Shown here piece after piece: positions 47,801-59,390 of a stretch of 64,000 nt of DNA. The stretch is from Omphalotus guepiniiformis (Eukaryota; Basidiomycota; Agaricomycetes; Agaricales; Omphalotaceae). Each line of letters starts with the position of its first letter. Within the stretch, counting starts at the first letter, position 1. The stretch covers positions 25,155-89,154 of the forward strand of contig JAQOOI010000035.1 of assembly GCA_028554645.1 (NCBI GenBank), read 5' to 3'. A program made the position numbers and the translations under genes. The notes below the pieces were generated by a model. That model was given only the letters and a program-made list of their open reading frames with translations, was not told the origin of the DNA and ran no database searches.

Positions 47801-47939
47801 GTGAGACGAATTCGCTTGCGCGAACTGAGTAAAGACCGGATCTCCGCCGCTCACAAAGAGCATTGGGATCGCGACCTTGGTAAAATGGTGCGTGAGACTG
47901 TGAAGCCTCAAGTAAGGGGTTTGTAGGATGTTGTGACAT
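44832..47939 (-). pseudogene. gag: Gag of chromovirus B, interrupted by a solo LTR
   Basis: ATG at 47939; first part 46791-47939 includes the Gly/Pro tract and capsid region, second part 44832-45309 the Ser/Gly linker and zinc knuckle CFFCGGNHTMDNC. A family-C LTR (45310-46790) with duplicated CCGG lies between. Without the insert and one CCGG the frame is continuous for 540 codons, one less than A. The hairpin before the stop (stem CCGACTCC/GGAGTCGG) is conserved. Confidence 0.93.
45310..46790 (-). repeat. Solo LTR of element family C inside gag of B
   Basis: 1481 bp, same sequence as the C LTRs with scattered differences, target duplication CCGG (45306-45309, 46791-46794). No internal element sequence, so it arose by recombination between the LTRs of a former full insertion. 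Its CAGA microsatellite (about 45509-45560) is longer than in the other two copies. Confidence 0.93.
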
Positions 47940-47973
47940 GATCAATAGCAGCACAGAGAAGAGTTTTAAATAC

Positions 47974-48513
47974 TGTTAAGTCCGTGCGGACTAGAGATGG
48001 TAAGAGAGCGAGGACCTCCGAGGGGGTCCGAGAGAAGGAGTTCGAAAGGAACAAGACAAGATAAACCAGGAGCTCCGAATTGCTCCGGCAACAAGACTTC
48101 ACCCGGTAGGCAGTATTATTTCGACACTGCCCCCCGTGCTGCACCCGGATTGGAAGTCCGAGGAGAGATGAGAGTTCAGACGAGAAATTCAAGATAGTAG
48201 TCCGGAGACTAAATTGATTTAAAACTAAAGTATATACAGTATAAGCGTGAAGTATTTATATGAGTATTCTACCGGAGATACTCGGAGTAATAAAACAATA
48301 GTGTGAGAAGAATGAAACTAAAGAACAATAAGAACATGGAACGTTGGCGACGTTCGGATGTCCGGAGTAGAAAAGGATAATAAAAGCGAATAGGAAAGCG
48401 TGAATTTGTAAAGTGAACCATATGGAAAGATTGAATAGATGTCAGGAAGAAGAAATCAAAGAAGTTCTAGAAACCGGAGGTCTGACCCGGAGTTCCGGCG
48501 CATAGCCGTAACA
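47974..48513 (-). repeat. 5' LTR of element B, with self-priming pair
   Basis: 540 bp. In element direction it has the same TATA box and AGTTTTAAAT (plus coordinates 48217-48226), and after the LTR end the complementary ATTTAAAACT (47962-47971). Both members are unchanged from copy A. Confidence 0.93.
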
Positions 48514-48569
48514 ATATCTACCATCTTCTCCTAGGCCAATACTTACAGCAACCTCTCCCTGATGGCCTG

Positions 48570-49922
48570 TCAGATCTTCGAGGATTGAAAATTTCCATCT
48601 TGTGGACTTCTTTCCTCTTCTGCAGCTTTTTGGGTAGCTGGTGTAAGTTTTTCATCTCCTTCAGGCTTCGGTCCAATACCTCGGCCTCGTTCATATGTTC
48701 CCATTGTGCAGGTCATGCCAGAATTAGGGTCTCGAATCGTTAATTCTTGACTTCCATCCTTATTTGTCTTAATATTACTTTCTGTTAAAACATCGAAGGG
48801 TCTTCCCAACAGAACTCTATATGGAGCTTTATCCATCACATGAATCTGCATATAAATGACTATTTCACCAAAGGTAAACGGTACGTTCCTAGCTAGACCC
48901 CTGGTTGGGCTTAGCTGTCCACTAGCACTTTGCATATGGATAACAGTCTTTGGATCCCAGGCTAGACCTAGTCCCATTGCTATATCCGTGTTCATTGATA
49001 CTATTTGAGACCCACTGTCAAGTATACACTCGACTGGCCCTTGTTTATTAATATCAGGAAAGATAACTCGTAGACTATCACTTGGTCTGGCTACAATGAT
49101 AATCTTTCCTCGTTCAGACGGCGGAACATCTTCGAGATATTGTTCTACAACATCTACATGGACTAAAGATCCTGTTTGCAAGCCGCTCAAGCCTTCGAGG
49201 ACCTGTACAAAGCAGTCTCCCCATGCTAGATCATCAATATCCACCACTTGAGTGTCATATGGCAAAGAGATAGAATCCTCAGGTAGATCAGTGTCTCCTG
49301 GGTTTTCCTCATCTCTAATCTCTTGTACAAATGCCTTTAGAGGCCTCTTATATACTCGACTATTCTTAGTCTTTCTATTCAATATTTTCTGCAAAGTAGG
49401 GGAAATAGCAATTACTTCTTCCATACTTATAGGTATTTCACTCTTTAATATCTTCGTTGCAACTTCTTCAGCAACCCCAGGCCTGTACACGCCACTTTGT
49501 AGTTTGTATTCAGGTCCCTTAGGCAAATCAAATGTTACCTTCTTCTTCGCCGAGCCTCGAGACTCTTCTATATCCACACTAGGTGTTCTAGCGGTCACTG
49601 GGAACGTTTCTATACCCTCTTTTGGTGGTTGGATTCGTCTCTCAATAGGCTTTATGTTATCAAATGGTCTTTTATTTAAGTTTTCCGTTTCCGGGACGTT
49701 ATGCGCGGGCGCCTCTTTGCCTAATTCGGGCTCAGGGGTTTCCAACGACTCATCCGTCATGTTTATGGGTTTATACAAGTGTCAATTAAAGTTCTTAGGA
49801 CGCTCTAGCACCACTTCGAGGCGTCTAGACGTCTTTCCAGCATTGTCTTCCTCCGGAGCTTTGCTGGGAACAGGGCTAGGTAACTTCTTTGCACCAACTA
49901 GCACCTGTTTAAGCTCCTTCAT
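48570..49922 (-). pseudogene. ORF2 of element C: protease, one in-frame stop
   Basis: Starts at ATG 49922 (MKELKQVLVGAKK), only 8 nt after the gag stop TAA (49933-49931), and ends at TGA 48572-48570; 450 codons. One internal TGA at 49784-49782 (probably a former Trp). It contains a retropepsin-like aspartic protease: VECILDSGSQIVSMN, and further GRPFDVLT, typical of gypsy proteases. The 3' end carries the heptamer AAATTTT (48594-48588), after which the -1 frame is open into pol. Confidence 0.85.
48588..48594 (-). promoter_or_regulatory. Candidate -1 ribosomal frameshift site between protease and pol of C
   Basis: A AAT TTT in the protease frame matches the X XXY YYZ rule (X=A, Y=T, Z=T). The protease frame stops 18 nt later, while the -1 frame continues (KFSILEDLTGHQGEVAVSIG) to the B insertion and, beyond it, into RT. 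A downstream structure cannot be judged by eye. Confidence 0.65.
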
Positions 49923-49930
49923 TGAAAGTA

Positions 49931-51508
49931 TTAGTTTTTCGAACCTCCAGGAGTGTTTATAGACACTTGTCCATCAGACAAGGCCTTATACTCAACTCCC
50001 ATCCTTTCTAGCTGTTCAAGTACTTGTACAGCCAATGTATCAACTTCATTATTTTCTATTCCAAGGGGGCTAGCTTCGTGCAGCTGCACCTGGTATACAT
50101 TTGGCATAGATTCTACTTCATATAAGAACTGATCTGGGTGGACTTCTACATCCCATCCCTTCTCTTTTGCAATTTTCTCAATCTTTTCCTTTCTAGTTTC
50201 TTTATCACCTTCATTTATCCAAGGAAGTGGTGAACCATCCTTTAGTTCCCATCTATTCCTCGCATTTCGCTTCATCCATCCCTTACTTACAAAGTGATGT
50301 TGAGCTGGACAGTCTTGTGAACCATGTCCTCTGCCTCCACACATGAAACAAGCTAGATCACGGGCAGGCATAACTCTACTCGTGTCCAGGAGTCCTCTGG
50401 TAGGCATAGAAGACATACCAACATTCGTCGAAGACGCTAGACCCATATTTCCAGTGTTTCTACTTGACATTTGTACCATCCTTATCAAGGACTTCATCAT
50501 CTCTTGATTCTGGTTCGTCATAGTGTCTAGCTTCTGGTGAATGGTCTTAATTTTCGTCTCGTTATCATCTACTGTGTACGAAATCTTTCGTTCCCACTCA
50601 TTCTGTGCTTCCTCCTGCTTTATAGCAGTTAACCTGTCAGTCATAGATGGTCGGCTCGAGAGGGGTCTAGCTCCAGTGTTTATGACACCTGGTAGGCTCC
50701 AACTCGCTCCTACATCATATAACTCCTCAGGAGGAATAGCACATACAGCTTTTGCAGCTTTTACAACTTGCTCTAGAGTCCAAGGATCATCTCTTCGACG
50801 AACCCCTTCTCCAGTACCATTAGTTGATAACTTTCGAATAACTCTCTTTCTAAACTGTTCTTCTAGAGCAGCTAGATATCCTTGTACTGCCTCGAAGTTC
50901 GAGATGACAGCATGTCCACTCATTAACTTCTTTGCTTCAATCTGATACGCCCTCGAGAAGGCCAAAAGCTTCTCTAGTTGACCAGATGGCACTAGCATAT
51001 ACTTTTCAATTACACTCATGAGCCTCTGCTTCGAGCCATATCCGTCCTTATCACTAGAATCCGGATAGCAGTCAAGCAAGGCAACTCTAAATGTTTCCCA
51101 ATCATCTCCTGAAGCTGCATCAAGCGTAGCTAGCTCCTTTCTCGTCTCATAAGTCATGTATTTCAAGGCTAGATGGATCTTCGCCATCTCAGATCTGATA
51201 TTTAAAGTCCTAAAGATTTCCTCTAAGTCCTCGAGCCATCCTGCAAGTTTCTCAGGACGATCTCTATCAAATATGGGTGCCTTCTTCGAGACTTTCGGTA
51301 ACTGCTCGTTTTGTACTTCGGCGAGCACCTCAGCAGGTAGCTCTCATAAGTATGCATCTACCACTTCAGTTTGTTGAGGTCGGCGTGGCCGATTTCCTCC
51401 AGGATTTCGATTCGCCGCTGCCTCATCAATATTTGGTTGTCTCTGCTGCTGTGGGTTTCGCCCTTGACCAGCAGGTCCAGCAGTAGCATTATTTCCTTCA
51501 TCAGGCAT
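49931..51508 (-). pseudogene. gag: Gag of element C, one in-frame stop
   Basis: First ATG in frame at 51508 (MPDEGNNATAGPAGQG), TGA at 51346-51344, then open to TAA 49933-49931. Capsid-like region KLAGWLEDLEEIFRTLNI, LALKYMTYETRKELATL and CCHC knuckle CFMCGGRGHGSQDC with standard CX2CX4HX4C spacing. The frame is open without ATG for about 80 codons further upstream, so a 5' exon or upstream non-ATG start is possible. Unrelated to gag of A/B. Confidence 0.87.
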
Positions 51509-51900
51509 GTTTGTAAAATCAGAGAATTCAGGACTTGGTAGTCTTATATCTCCTATAACTTCGTTTGTTCCTCTATACCTCTCTCTAGACAGAGGCAAGT
51601 TGTTTCGAACAGGGATTCTACTACGATGAGGGGGTCTAGACTCGAATATTAATTCTTCTTGTCCAGCCTCACGGGAATTTCGTGTAGTTCTAGGTTTTCC
51701 ACGACGGCTAGAGTCACTAATCTTTGCAAGAGACTCAGATTCGAAGTAGAATACCTTGAAGTGTTATGCAAATGTACAATCTACACTTCGAGAGGCAAAT
51801 CAAATCGTCAATTCAATTCGCTGAGGTCAAAAGACAGCGATATTTAGACACAGGGGTCTTTCAAGAGTAAAACTTGGTATAATTGTTTTCTGAAACTACC

Positions 51901-51917
51901 CCTTGCGGTGGGCTCCA
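51901..51917 (-). promoter_or_regulatory. tRNA-type primer-binding site of element C
   Basis: In element direction the 5' LTR ends ...TGCTATTA, then TC, then TGGAGCCCACCGCAAGG. It starts with TGG, the complement of a tRNA CCA end, and so should pair with a tRNA ending ...GGTGGGCTCCA. I cannot name the tRNA. This contrasts with the self-priming design of A/B. Confidence 0.7.
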
Positions 51918-51919
51918 GA

Positions 51920-53399
51920 TAATAGCAGCGAAATGAGCACTCTAAGACGTAGGAACTCGTCTAAACTCAAAGGTTGCCTTGTAAAAGCGAGTGTAGTCTG
52001 GCGTTGGCAAAGATTCCGCACGCAGAAAACTGACTAAAGTCGAGCTAGACTGTTGGAAAGACTAACTGAACTGAAAGATCACCGTCTAGACCCTTCGACG
52101 AGTACCAGAAACAGCAAAAACAGACAGACACAGACAGACAGACACAGACAGACAGACAGACAGACAGTTCAAACACAACAGATGTTCAGATATTTAGCAC
52201 TCTATTAAAGCACTGCAATTCCTAATAGTCTGCCTCTACCAGCTCGAAGAACCGGGGCCTGACGTTCACAATCAAGAGGCCTTCTGCGATTTAACGCTCT
52301 AGAAGATACGTAAAGTTCTCCAATTTGGCGGGCAGTCGTAACCTGGGGTGCTCGACCCTATACATGACAGTATATGTACTCTACTGCTTGTAAGTATTTC
52401 ATAAATAGATAGAAAACTGAGTGGAGTAATTAAAAGGAACAGAGGGATAACATCGAGTATAAAATGGATATAAACAGAAACAATGTGACTGAGTTGGGTA
52501 AGTAGGCACGTCTAGCGGGTAATTATGTGCAGTTCTTGGGTATATATGTGTAAGTATTATGTTTTAGTGATGTTTTTGGTACATCTAGACCCTTCTTTTC
52601 ATGCGCTCGAGCCATTCTAAACAAACTACTCCTATGCATTTTGTTATTATTCATCTTCGTAACTGTTTTACAGTGTACTTATAGGGGCGCCGAGGGCAGT
52701 TTCTAGTCATTTATCCCGTCGGGCTTCCGTATTCTTCTCCTATTTCGACATCTAGACCCCATAGCATCCCGTAGATATACCAATATCCAGCGCTCGAAGG
52801 CCAATTCTCTCATTACTTTACTAATAAGTTATTATACAGTCATCGAGACTGATCATTTTCATAGCTTTGACCATCTAGTATCTCGGAACGGAATCGTCGA
52901 TCATATATTTCCGATCATAAAGTGTTATCTCCAGTATATCATCAATCTGCAGGTTCTAGAAGGTCGGCTTAGTTCGAACAAACCATTTTGATGGCTCGGC
53001 GATACCTCTAGCTTTGTCCTTTCGACGTTATTTAGGCTCATGAGGCTATTACGCCCGTGTGTGTGTGTAGTTTCTTCCTTCCTAAGTCCCGTGGATTACA
53101 CAGATACTAGAATAGCGACTTCCAGACGAAGGGCTCTTTGCCAGGCAGGGTGGATCTGACCATACTGTACAGTCTCGCAGCAGGTAGTTACTTCGCCGAA
53201 GGTCTAGAGGCATATCAGCCATAAGGTCTTGATGCATACTCGTACATCGTAGTCCTTTCACTTCAAGCCTTTAACTATTTGTGTTCTATGCTTTAGCTAG
53301 CACTATGGGACATAGTCTAGCCCTTTATTCCCATCATATTCACAGTAGAAATCGTTTAATTTCAGGTATTTCAGGTGTGTATGCATTTTCAGCGCAACA
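51920..53399 (-). repeat. 5' LTR of element C
   Basis: 1480 bp, same ends as the 3' LTR, flanked outside by GCGT (53400-53403). CAGA microsatellite at about 52120-52168, same length as in the 3' LTR. Confidence 0.93.
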
Positions 53400-53403
53400 G
53401 CGT

Positions 53404-55412
53404 ACTTAGTAGGTTTGTACTGAAGTGATCAATCCCACAAGGCCGAAAATGGTAGTGGTATTTCTGCGGTCGTATCAGTGTACTATACTTCATCCCTACC
53501 TTATGTGGTGCACCATATGCATTATATCACTTATAACCGCCAAGTATCGCAACATTTGCTTGTACTATGTAAATAAAAATACCGTATATAAAGGATAGAA
53601 CCTGGGCAAGGAAGGTCAGGTTCCCGAGCCCCCCATAGAGCTAATAGCATTTGTGTGTGGAAAAGCTTAAGTCCCTCTGAGTGTTTAGAAGTTTTAAAAA
53701 AGCCGTGTGTATTAAAGTGTGACCTGTCATGTTCGTTTCTAAGTTAGTATGTCTACATGTTTACAAGCGAGATCGTCTGGTACCGCAGAGCTTGTGTGTA
53801 TAATGTGAATAAGAGTAGATTGTCTGGCTACTTGTTGAACTCATCGCTTGGCAGTTCTGAAACTCTTCTATAACCAACTCCACTAAGTGAGAGGTCGTTT
53901 GGCATATCCCAACAATCATCTGGTTGTTGTATTGTTTGTAGTCACTGGTCGCAGCGATTTAATAAGTTATGTGTTAGTTTGTGTTTTAGTGTGTGGTGTA
54001 TAGCATAGATTTATCTGTGCTGCGTCAGTTTTGACTGTGTCTCAGAGTTCCCCTTACAAAACCTTGCTTGCTTCACAGAGTTTGTTAGTCTCCCAAACCC
54101 CACAAACTTAAAGTCTTTGTGTGTTGTGTGTGTGTTTTGAGTGCTTGGTAGATTCATTCAAGTGAGCTAGTACTTCTTCTCATTCATACCCCATACCAAG
54201 CACATCAGCGTACAAAGAGCTGAGGTGGGTTTCCCAACCAGTTTCTTGGAATTAGTAGCGAGCTAATTGTCCCTTCTCCCGTCAATGGCTGAGTACAAGT
54301 AACAATAAGCTGCTGTGATATAACAAGCCTGATATGTTGGTGTAAACCTCTTTTCAACATCTCTTTCTTACTGTAGTAACCAGGCCATACAATTATAATT
54401 TGCTTATCTCACATGTTGTTACAAACACTTTCTTTTTCCATCTTATCTCATTGTTTGTACATATAGACACTTTTATTACCAGTAGATAATTATAGATCTA
54501 GGGTTATTTTAGATACACATAGGTAGCATGATGATCAAGATCAAGCATATAGACCTCAAGGTGATCACGATCATTAATGAAACACTTGAGGCGATCAAAC
54601 TCATGGTAGACACACAGTAGATTAGTCAAGGGTTATAGCCCAGGGTTTAGGGTTTTATTTATGTATATAACAAGTTGGCTTAGGTAGATCTTTCTTTAGC
54701 TTCGATCTTGTCAATAACTCCTCAAGTTTAGACTTGTACTTAGCATATTCCTTTGTATTGCTTCTTTTCTCAATTCTATTCTCTGCTTTTCTCTTATTGC
54801 GTGAAACTAAGATCTTTGTATTTGGTTATTTGAGTTTGATAACTCAAGTCGCTGATATAAGATTGAAGCTACACAACTCACCCGACCAACACAATTCAAA
54901 TTTGCCTTCTTGTTGCTATCTCAGTAGCAAGTAAGTTTCTCCTAACTCTTCACACACTTACTTCGTTTTTCTCCCTTTGATATTTGGGTTTCCTTCCAAA
55001 TTAGGAATCTGTGCTCTAATAGAGTAATTGTGCCTATAGTACAAAAGAGTAACTTTGAGTCCGACTCTGTACTGGCAGCAGAAAGCATCGTCTGATAACT
55101 GACCTTCGGGGAAGGGACTTTGCACTTGGGGAACGAGGTGCACTTGGGGAACGAGGTGCACTCCTAGAAAGGCATGCCCAGGTTTACTCAGCAAGTGAGC
55201 ACAGATTTAGGAACTCGTTTATTAGAGGCAGAAAAAGTCCCAAAATCTCTTTGTGAGGTTATTGACGGACCGAAGTAAACTCTACCATTACGGAATCTTG
55301 GGAAAACTTCAGTAGTCTCTTCAAAGAAACCACTATCCCATCACCCGTCACACCTTCTTACAAATCTCTTGCATCATCCCCATATTCTACTCGACCATCT
55401 ACTCCTATCAGA
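53404..55412 (+). other. Probable LTR and leader of element E
   Basis: About 2 kb without a gene ahead of the E gag. TATA-like tatataaag at 53585-53593 suggests an LTR promoter; C would then be inserted in the U3 part, with its left portion before 28331. GT-rich stretch at 53960-54160, a short duplication gcacttggggaacgaggt at about 55122-55157. I could not find the LTR end or a primer site. Confidence 0.4.
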
Positions 55413-56394
55413 ATGTCCGAAACTGACACCTCACGAGGAAAATCACTCCTCAACAAACCCGATAACTTCACCGGCGTCAAATCCGAATTTAAGAATTGGC
55501 AACGGAGATTGTTTACCTATATCCGAAATAAGAAGAATGGTATCACAACAGATGATGAAAGGATTGATGTTGCGATCTCTTTTATGAATGGAAAGCTTGT
55601 GGACAGATGGGTGAATAATTACTACAATACCCATTTCGGCCAAGACAACAAGAAGTGGCAGAAGGACTGGGCACATTTCAAGCAAGCCTTGAACAAGGTA
55701 TTCCTAGACTCTAGTCTGCAAAGAACGGCGCAGGAGAAAGTGGAGCTGTTGAAGCAAGGAGCAGGAACAGCAAAAGAGTATTTCCAGGAGCTGGAGATAC
55801 TATTGATGGAGGCGGATTATAAGAAGGATGATCTGTATGTGGTGCGGCTCATCGAGAAGGGCATTAATGAGAAGACTATTGATGCCATATATACGAGGGA
55901 CAGATTACCCAAGGTGTACGATGAATGAAAGGACATAGTGATCAAGATTGATCAGCTATAGAGAAGGTGTCAGGAATGGCACAAGAACCAGAATAGGCCG
56001 GTGTTTACGCCAAGAAGGGAACAAAGTCCGCAACAAGCGGCAGGAAGTGGTGATCGGAGAGACGCCACAGGAATGACCTTTGGGGGTACAGGTAAACCCA
56101 TGGACATTAATGCAGCCTGAAGGAATGGGCAGTGTTTCAATTGCGGACAGAAGGGGCATATCCCGCAAGATTGTCCAGCAATGCGGGTCAGAGAGTTAGA
56201 CAGCTGAACGTGAAGGAATGGGCAGTGTTTCAATTGCGGACAGAAGGGACATATCTTGCGAGATTGTCCAGCAATGCGGGTCAGAGAGTTAGACAGCTGA
56301 ACGTGCAGGAGGAAGAGAAGAAAGAAGAACAGCCACCGAGCTGGTTCTTGAACTGGTTGAAATCGGATACGGGTTTTGTCAGAGCTCAGAAGTG
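55413..56394 (+). pseudogene. gag: Gag of degenerate gypsy element E
   Basis: ATG 55413; capsid-like region NFTGVKSEFKNWQRRLFTYI, DRWVNNYYNTHFGQ, KEYFQELEILLMEADYKKDDL is open to TGA 55926, then two further stops, a CCHC knuckle CFNCGQKGHIPQDC, and a second knuckle CFNCGQKGHILRDC made by a 93-bp tandem duplication. The C-terminal part EEEKKEEQPPSWFLNWL is in a different frame, so there is a frameshift as well. Not functional. Confidence 0.85.
56118..56303 (+). repeat. 93-bp tandem duplication containing a zinc knuckle
   Basis: Units 56118-56210 and 56211-56303, both starting tgaaggaatgggcagtgttt, with a few differences (ggggcatatcccgcaag versus gggacatatcttgcgag). 93 bp is 31 codons, so the knuckle is duplicated in frame. 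Confidence 0.93.
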
Positions 56395-56471
56395 AATACA
56401 GGTCCTTCTGAGTTAGAATTGGAACAGTCTAGTGTAGATCACAAGGACACAGCAATTTTCACTTTGTATTT

Positions 56472-58020
56472 AATCATCCTGAGAATAAATTTGCGTCAGT
56501 ATCTACAAAATCCGATTCAAAACCTGTGAGAGAATGTTATCTGCTGAATTCACCAGAATGGATAGCGCAGAGAGTAAGGGAGGATGAGTCAGAACGAGTG
56601 GTGGGAATTCTGAGAGCATGGATGCCGACCTGTCGGGCCAGGAAAGCATCAGAAGAAACAGTTGCCCAGATCCAGTCATTGGACATCAGCGAAGTCGTCA
56701 CAGCCGTAAAGTCACTTAAGAAAAACTTGCAGTTCGTAAAAGGTACTAAAGGAAGAGATCTCAAGCTGTCTGTTACAATCAAAGACATTAAAAGTGGCAA
56801 GCAGATAGAGACATCAGCATTACTTGACAGTGGAGCAACGGGTTCTTGCATCAATAAAGAATTCGTAGAGCGACATGGCTTAACTGTTAAAAAATTACCA
56901 GTAAAGATGCCGGTATACAATGCTGATGGTACCTTAAATGAAGATGGTTCAATTGAAGGATTCATAGAAGTCAGATTGGTAATGGGAGATCATGCAGAAC
57001 GCATTGAACTTGCTGTTACAAATTTAGGCAAAACAGACATTTTCTTAGGATTCAATTGGTTAAGATGTCATAACCCCAATATAGATTGGAATGACTCGAC
57101 TTTAAAGTTTGACCAATGTCCTAAGAAGTGTGGTTACATACCGTATTACCTAAATTCTGAATCTGATGCTGAAGTCCGGGAACTGGAAGAAGGAGATCAG
57201 TTGTTTTACCTGAATTGGGATGGATATCTTCAGAGTATGGACTTTGGAAAAGGCAAAAAGACTGAGTCAAAAGCAGACAAGTACATCAATGAGTACAAGA
57301 ATGTTTTTGATAAAGCTGATTTCCAAAATTTACCTGAACGAAGATCCTGGGACCATGCAATTGAACTAAAGCCAGACTTTACACCAGTAGATTGCAAGGT
57401 CTATCCATTAAATCCTTCGGAACAGAAAGTTTTAGATGAGTTCATCAAGGAAAATCTGAAATCTGGACAAATTAGACTATCAAAATCACTGATGGCCTCA
57501 CCATTCTTCTTTGTCGCAAAGAAAGATGGGAAACTTCGACCTGTTCAGGATTATCGGAAGTTGAATAAAGCAACAATAAAGAACAAGTACCCGTTACCCG
57601 CTCATTTCAAGAACTCATTGATAAACTGAAGGATTCGAAAGTATTTTTGAAAATGGATGTTCGATGGGGATACAATAATATCCGGATCAAAGAGGGTGAT
57701 GAGTGGAAGATGGCATTTAGGACTAATCGGGGGCTCTTTGAACCAACAGTTATGTTCTTTGGTCTTACAAATTCTCCGGTGACCTTCCAGGTGTTCATGA
57801 ATCATATCTTAAGGGATTTGATCAACGAAGGTCATGTCATGGTGTACTTAGACAATATTTTGGTTTTCACAAATACAATTGAAGAGCACAAGTCAATTGT
57901 AAAACAGATGTTAGATATATTACGACAACACAAGTTGTATCTTAGACCTGAAAAGTGCGAATTCGAGACCAGTAACGTCGAGTACCTTGGAGTATTTGTA
58001 GGAAATGGACAAGTGCGGTG
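56472..58020 (+). pseudogene. pol: Pol of element E (protease and 5' part of RT), cut by element F
   Basis: Open 56526-57629: protease ALLDSGATGSCINKEFV, then RT fingers MASPFFFVAKKDGKLRPVQDYRKLN up to KYPLP, where two 1-nt insertions within about 15 bp (57598-57615) shift the frame. RT continues 57647-58020 with MDVRWGYNNIRIKEGDEWKM, FFGLTNSPVTFQ and YLDNILVFT, where the second catalytic Asp is Asn. It ends at YLGVFVGNGQVR, where element F begins at 58021. Confidence 0.87.
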
Positions 58021-58314
58021 TTGCGACTAAAAGTGGTCTAGGCTTGAAATCATGCAGATTGAGAAAGATTTTGGTTGTTCAAACATTGGAAACTGAACAA
58101 TGAGAACTAGAGTTCACCCAGACTGCTAGTTAAAACATGAGAACACACTTAGTTACTCAAGCCTGAGTGTAGAGTTAGCTACAGTACATGATATAGTACT
58201 TAGCAACTGTGACCAATGGGATCATGAAAAGAGATACTAGTTTTGCCTCTCACTTTGTATTGGAGTACCAATGTTCCATGCAAAGTTGAGTTGGTCAGAC
58301 CCACCCTCTAAAAA

Positions 58315-59390
58315 CTAGAGACTCTCATGAGTGTTGTTTAATTGTAATCCAAGGGAATGTCCTTGCACTGCTTGGGGTATTGTACTTCTCACAGTTGAAG
58401 AAGTAGTGTTGATGAATTGTTGTGCTCTACCAACAGTACTAGGCCAATGTACTGCATGTTGAGGTGATTGTACTGAGGTATGGGTTGGTACTCTAGTATA
58501 TCCTTGTACGTTGGTATGAGAGCTCCTGACTGACCTATTATCTACCACTTGCCAATTTCCATTCACATTAGCAGAGTTCAGAGTCCACTGGAAAATGTCC
58601 ATTTCAGGATATAGCTGGTAGGATCTAGGAGATGTTGAATGTGGATGGTCACTTGCCTCTGAAAGCAAGGTTGTTCTGGCAGAGTGAGGGGTATTACTCC
58701 TTGGAGATGAGACTCTGCTAGATGGCTCTTGCATATTCAAAAGATTGAGCATTATGGGTCTTTGTGAGTTCCCTTGCATTATGAGGGAATTGCAAAGCAT
58801 GTGCTATGGGCTCTGATAAGTCAGATAGATTAGTTTGAGCCAGCCTGTGCATCATACGGACCCATCCATAATCATTCCTCCAAGAATCATCTTCTACTCC
58901 AATGCTGAGTAAAAAGGCTCTGCTTGAAATTGTCAATCCTGCTAGTTGAGTAGCTGCTACACTACACTCCTGTTCATAGTCATTGGTGGTATGAGATCCT
59001 GATGAAGCTCTGTGTGAAGGTATACTTCCTCTAGCACTATGTCTTTGACTTCTGTTAGAGTGGATAGTATTATGTGTTGATGATGGAGCACCATGTGAAG
59101 TAGAATGTCCTTGTACATTTCTAGCATTTGCTGTAGGGACATGAGAATTGGAATACATACTTCCCAACACATCTCTTAAACCCTCATTATAACTTTGGAA
59201 ACCTGTGTCCATACTGGCTTCTTGTCATTGTTGAGTTCTGGGTGCGGAGTGTGCAATGGAGTGTTACATAGTTTGTTCATACTCCTCATCCTCTTCATTA
59301 TTGTCAGATTCAGAATCACTGACAGCCTGTAATGCAGGCATGTCTGCATGCTCATCTTCATCATCTGCTATGTGTTAGAATCTAAGACAA
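58315..59390 (-). pseudogene. Degenerate unknown protein gene of element F
   Basis: Read from 59390: an acidic stretch (ADDEDEHADMPALQAVSD, then NNEEDEEYEQ), two stops, then MDTGFQSYNEGLRDVLGSM, a Ser/His/Arg-rich part, and a compact segment ISSRAFLLSIGVEDDSWRND followed by YGWVRMMHRLAQ; near 58750 the coding sense passes to another frame (SSRVSSPRSNTPHSARTT) and ends at 58315. Amino-acid composition looks like a real but decayed protein. Family not recognised. Confidence 0.5.

Larger units (their letters stand above)
38510..48513 (-). mobile_element. Chromovirus copy B, inserted in element C pol
   Basis: Same family as A, opposite orientation. LTRs at 47974-48513 (5') and 38510-39049 (3'), target duplication ATATC on both sides (38505-38509, 48514-48518). 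Carries gag (interrupted by a solo LTR of family C), pol (29-bp tandem duplication and 5-nt insertion) and an intact antisense Zn2Cys6 gene. The LTRs differ at only a few bases by eye. Because B holds a family-C LTR and itself sits in a family-C copy, C elements were mobile both before and after B arrived. Confidence 0.95.
28331..53399 (-). mobile_element. Giant Ty3/gypsy element C with antisense genes, containing element B
   Basis: Minus-strand element bounded by two 1480-bp LTRs and 4-bp target duplications GCGT (28327-28330, 53400-53403). Order in its own direction: 5' LTR, tRNA-type primer site, gag, ORF2 with protease, pol, then two spliced genes on the opposite strand, purine tract, 3' LTR. 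The native length without nested element B is about 15 kb. By eye the LTRs differ at about ten positions (for example cttcttatc/cttcttttc, atgcg/atgca), so it is young. Damage: one TGA each in gag, ORF2 and the first antisense gene, plus the insertion of B in pol. Confidence 0.93.
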
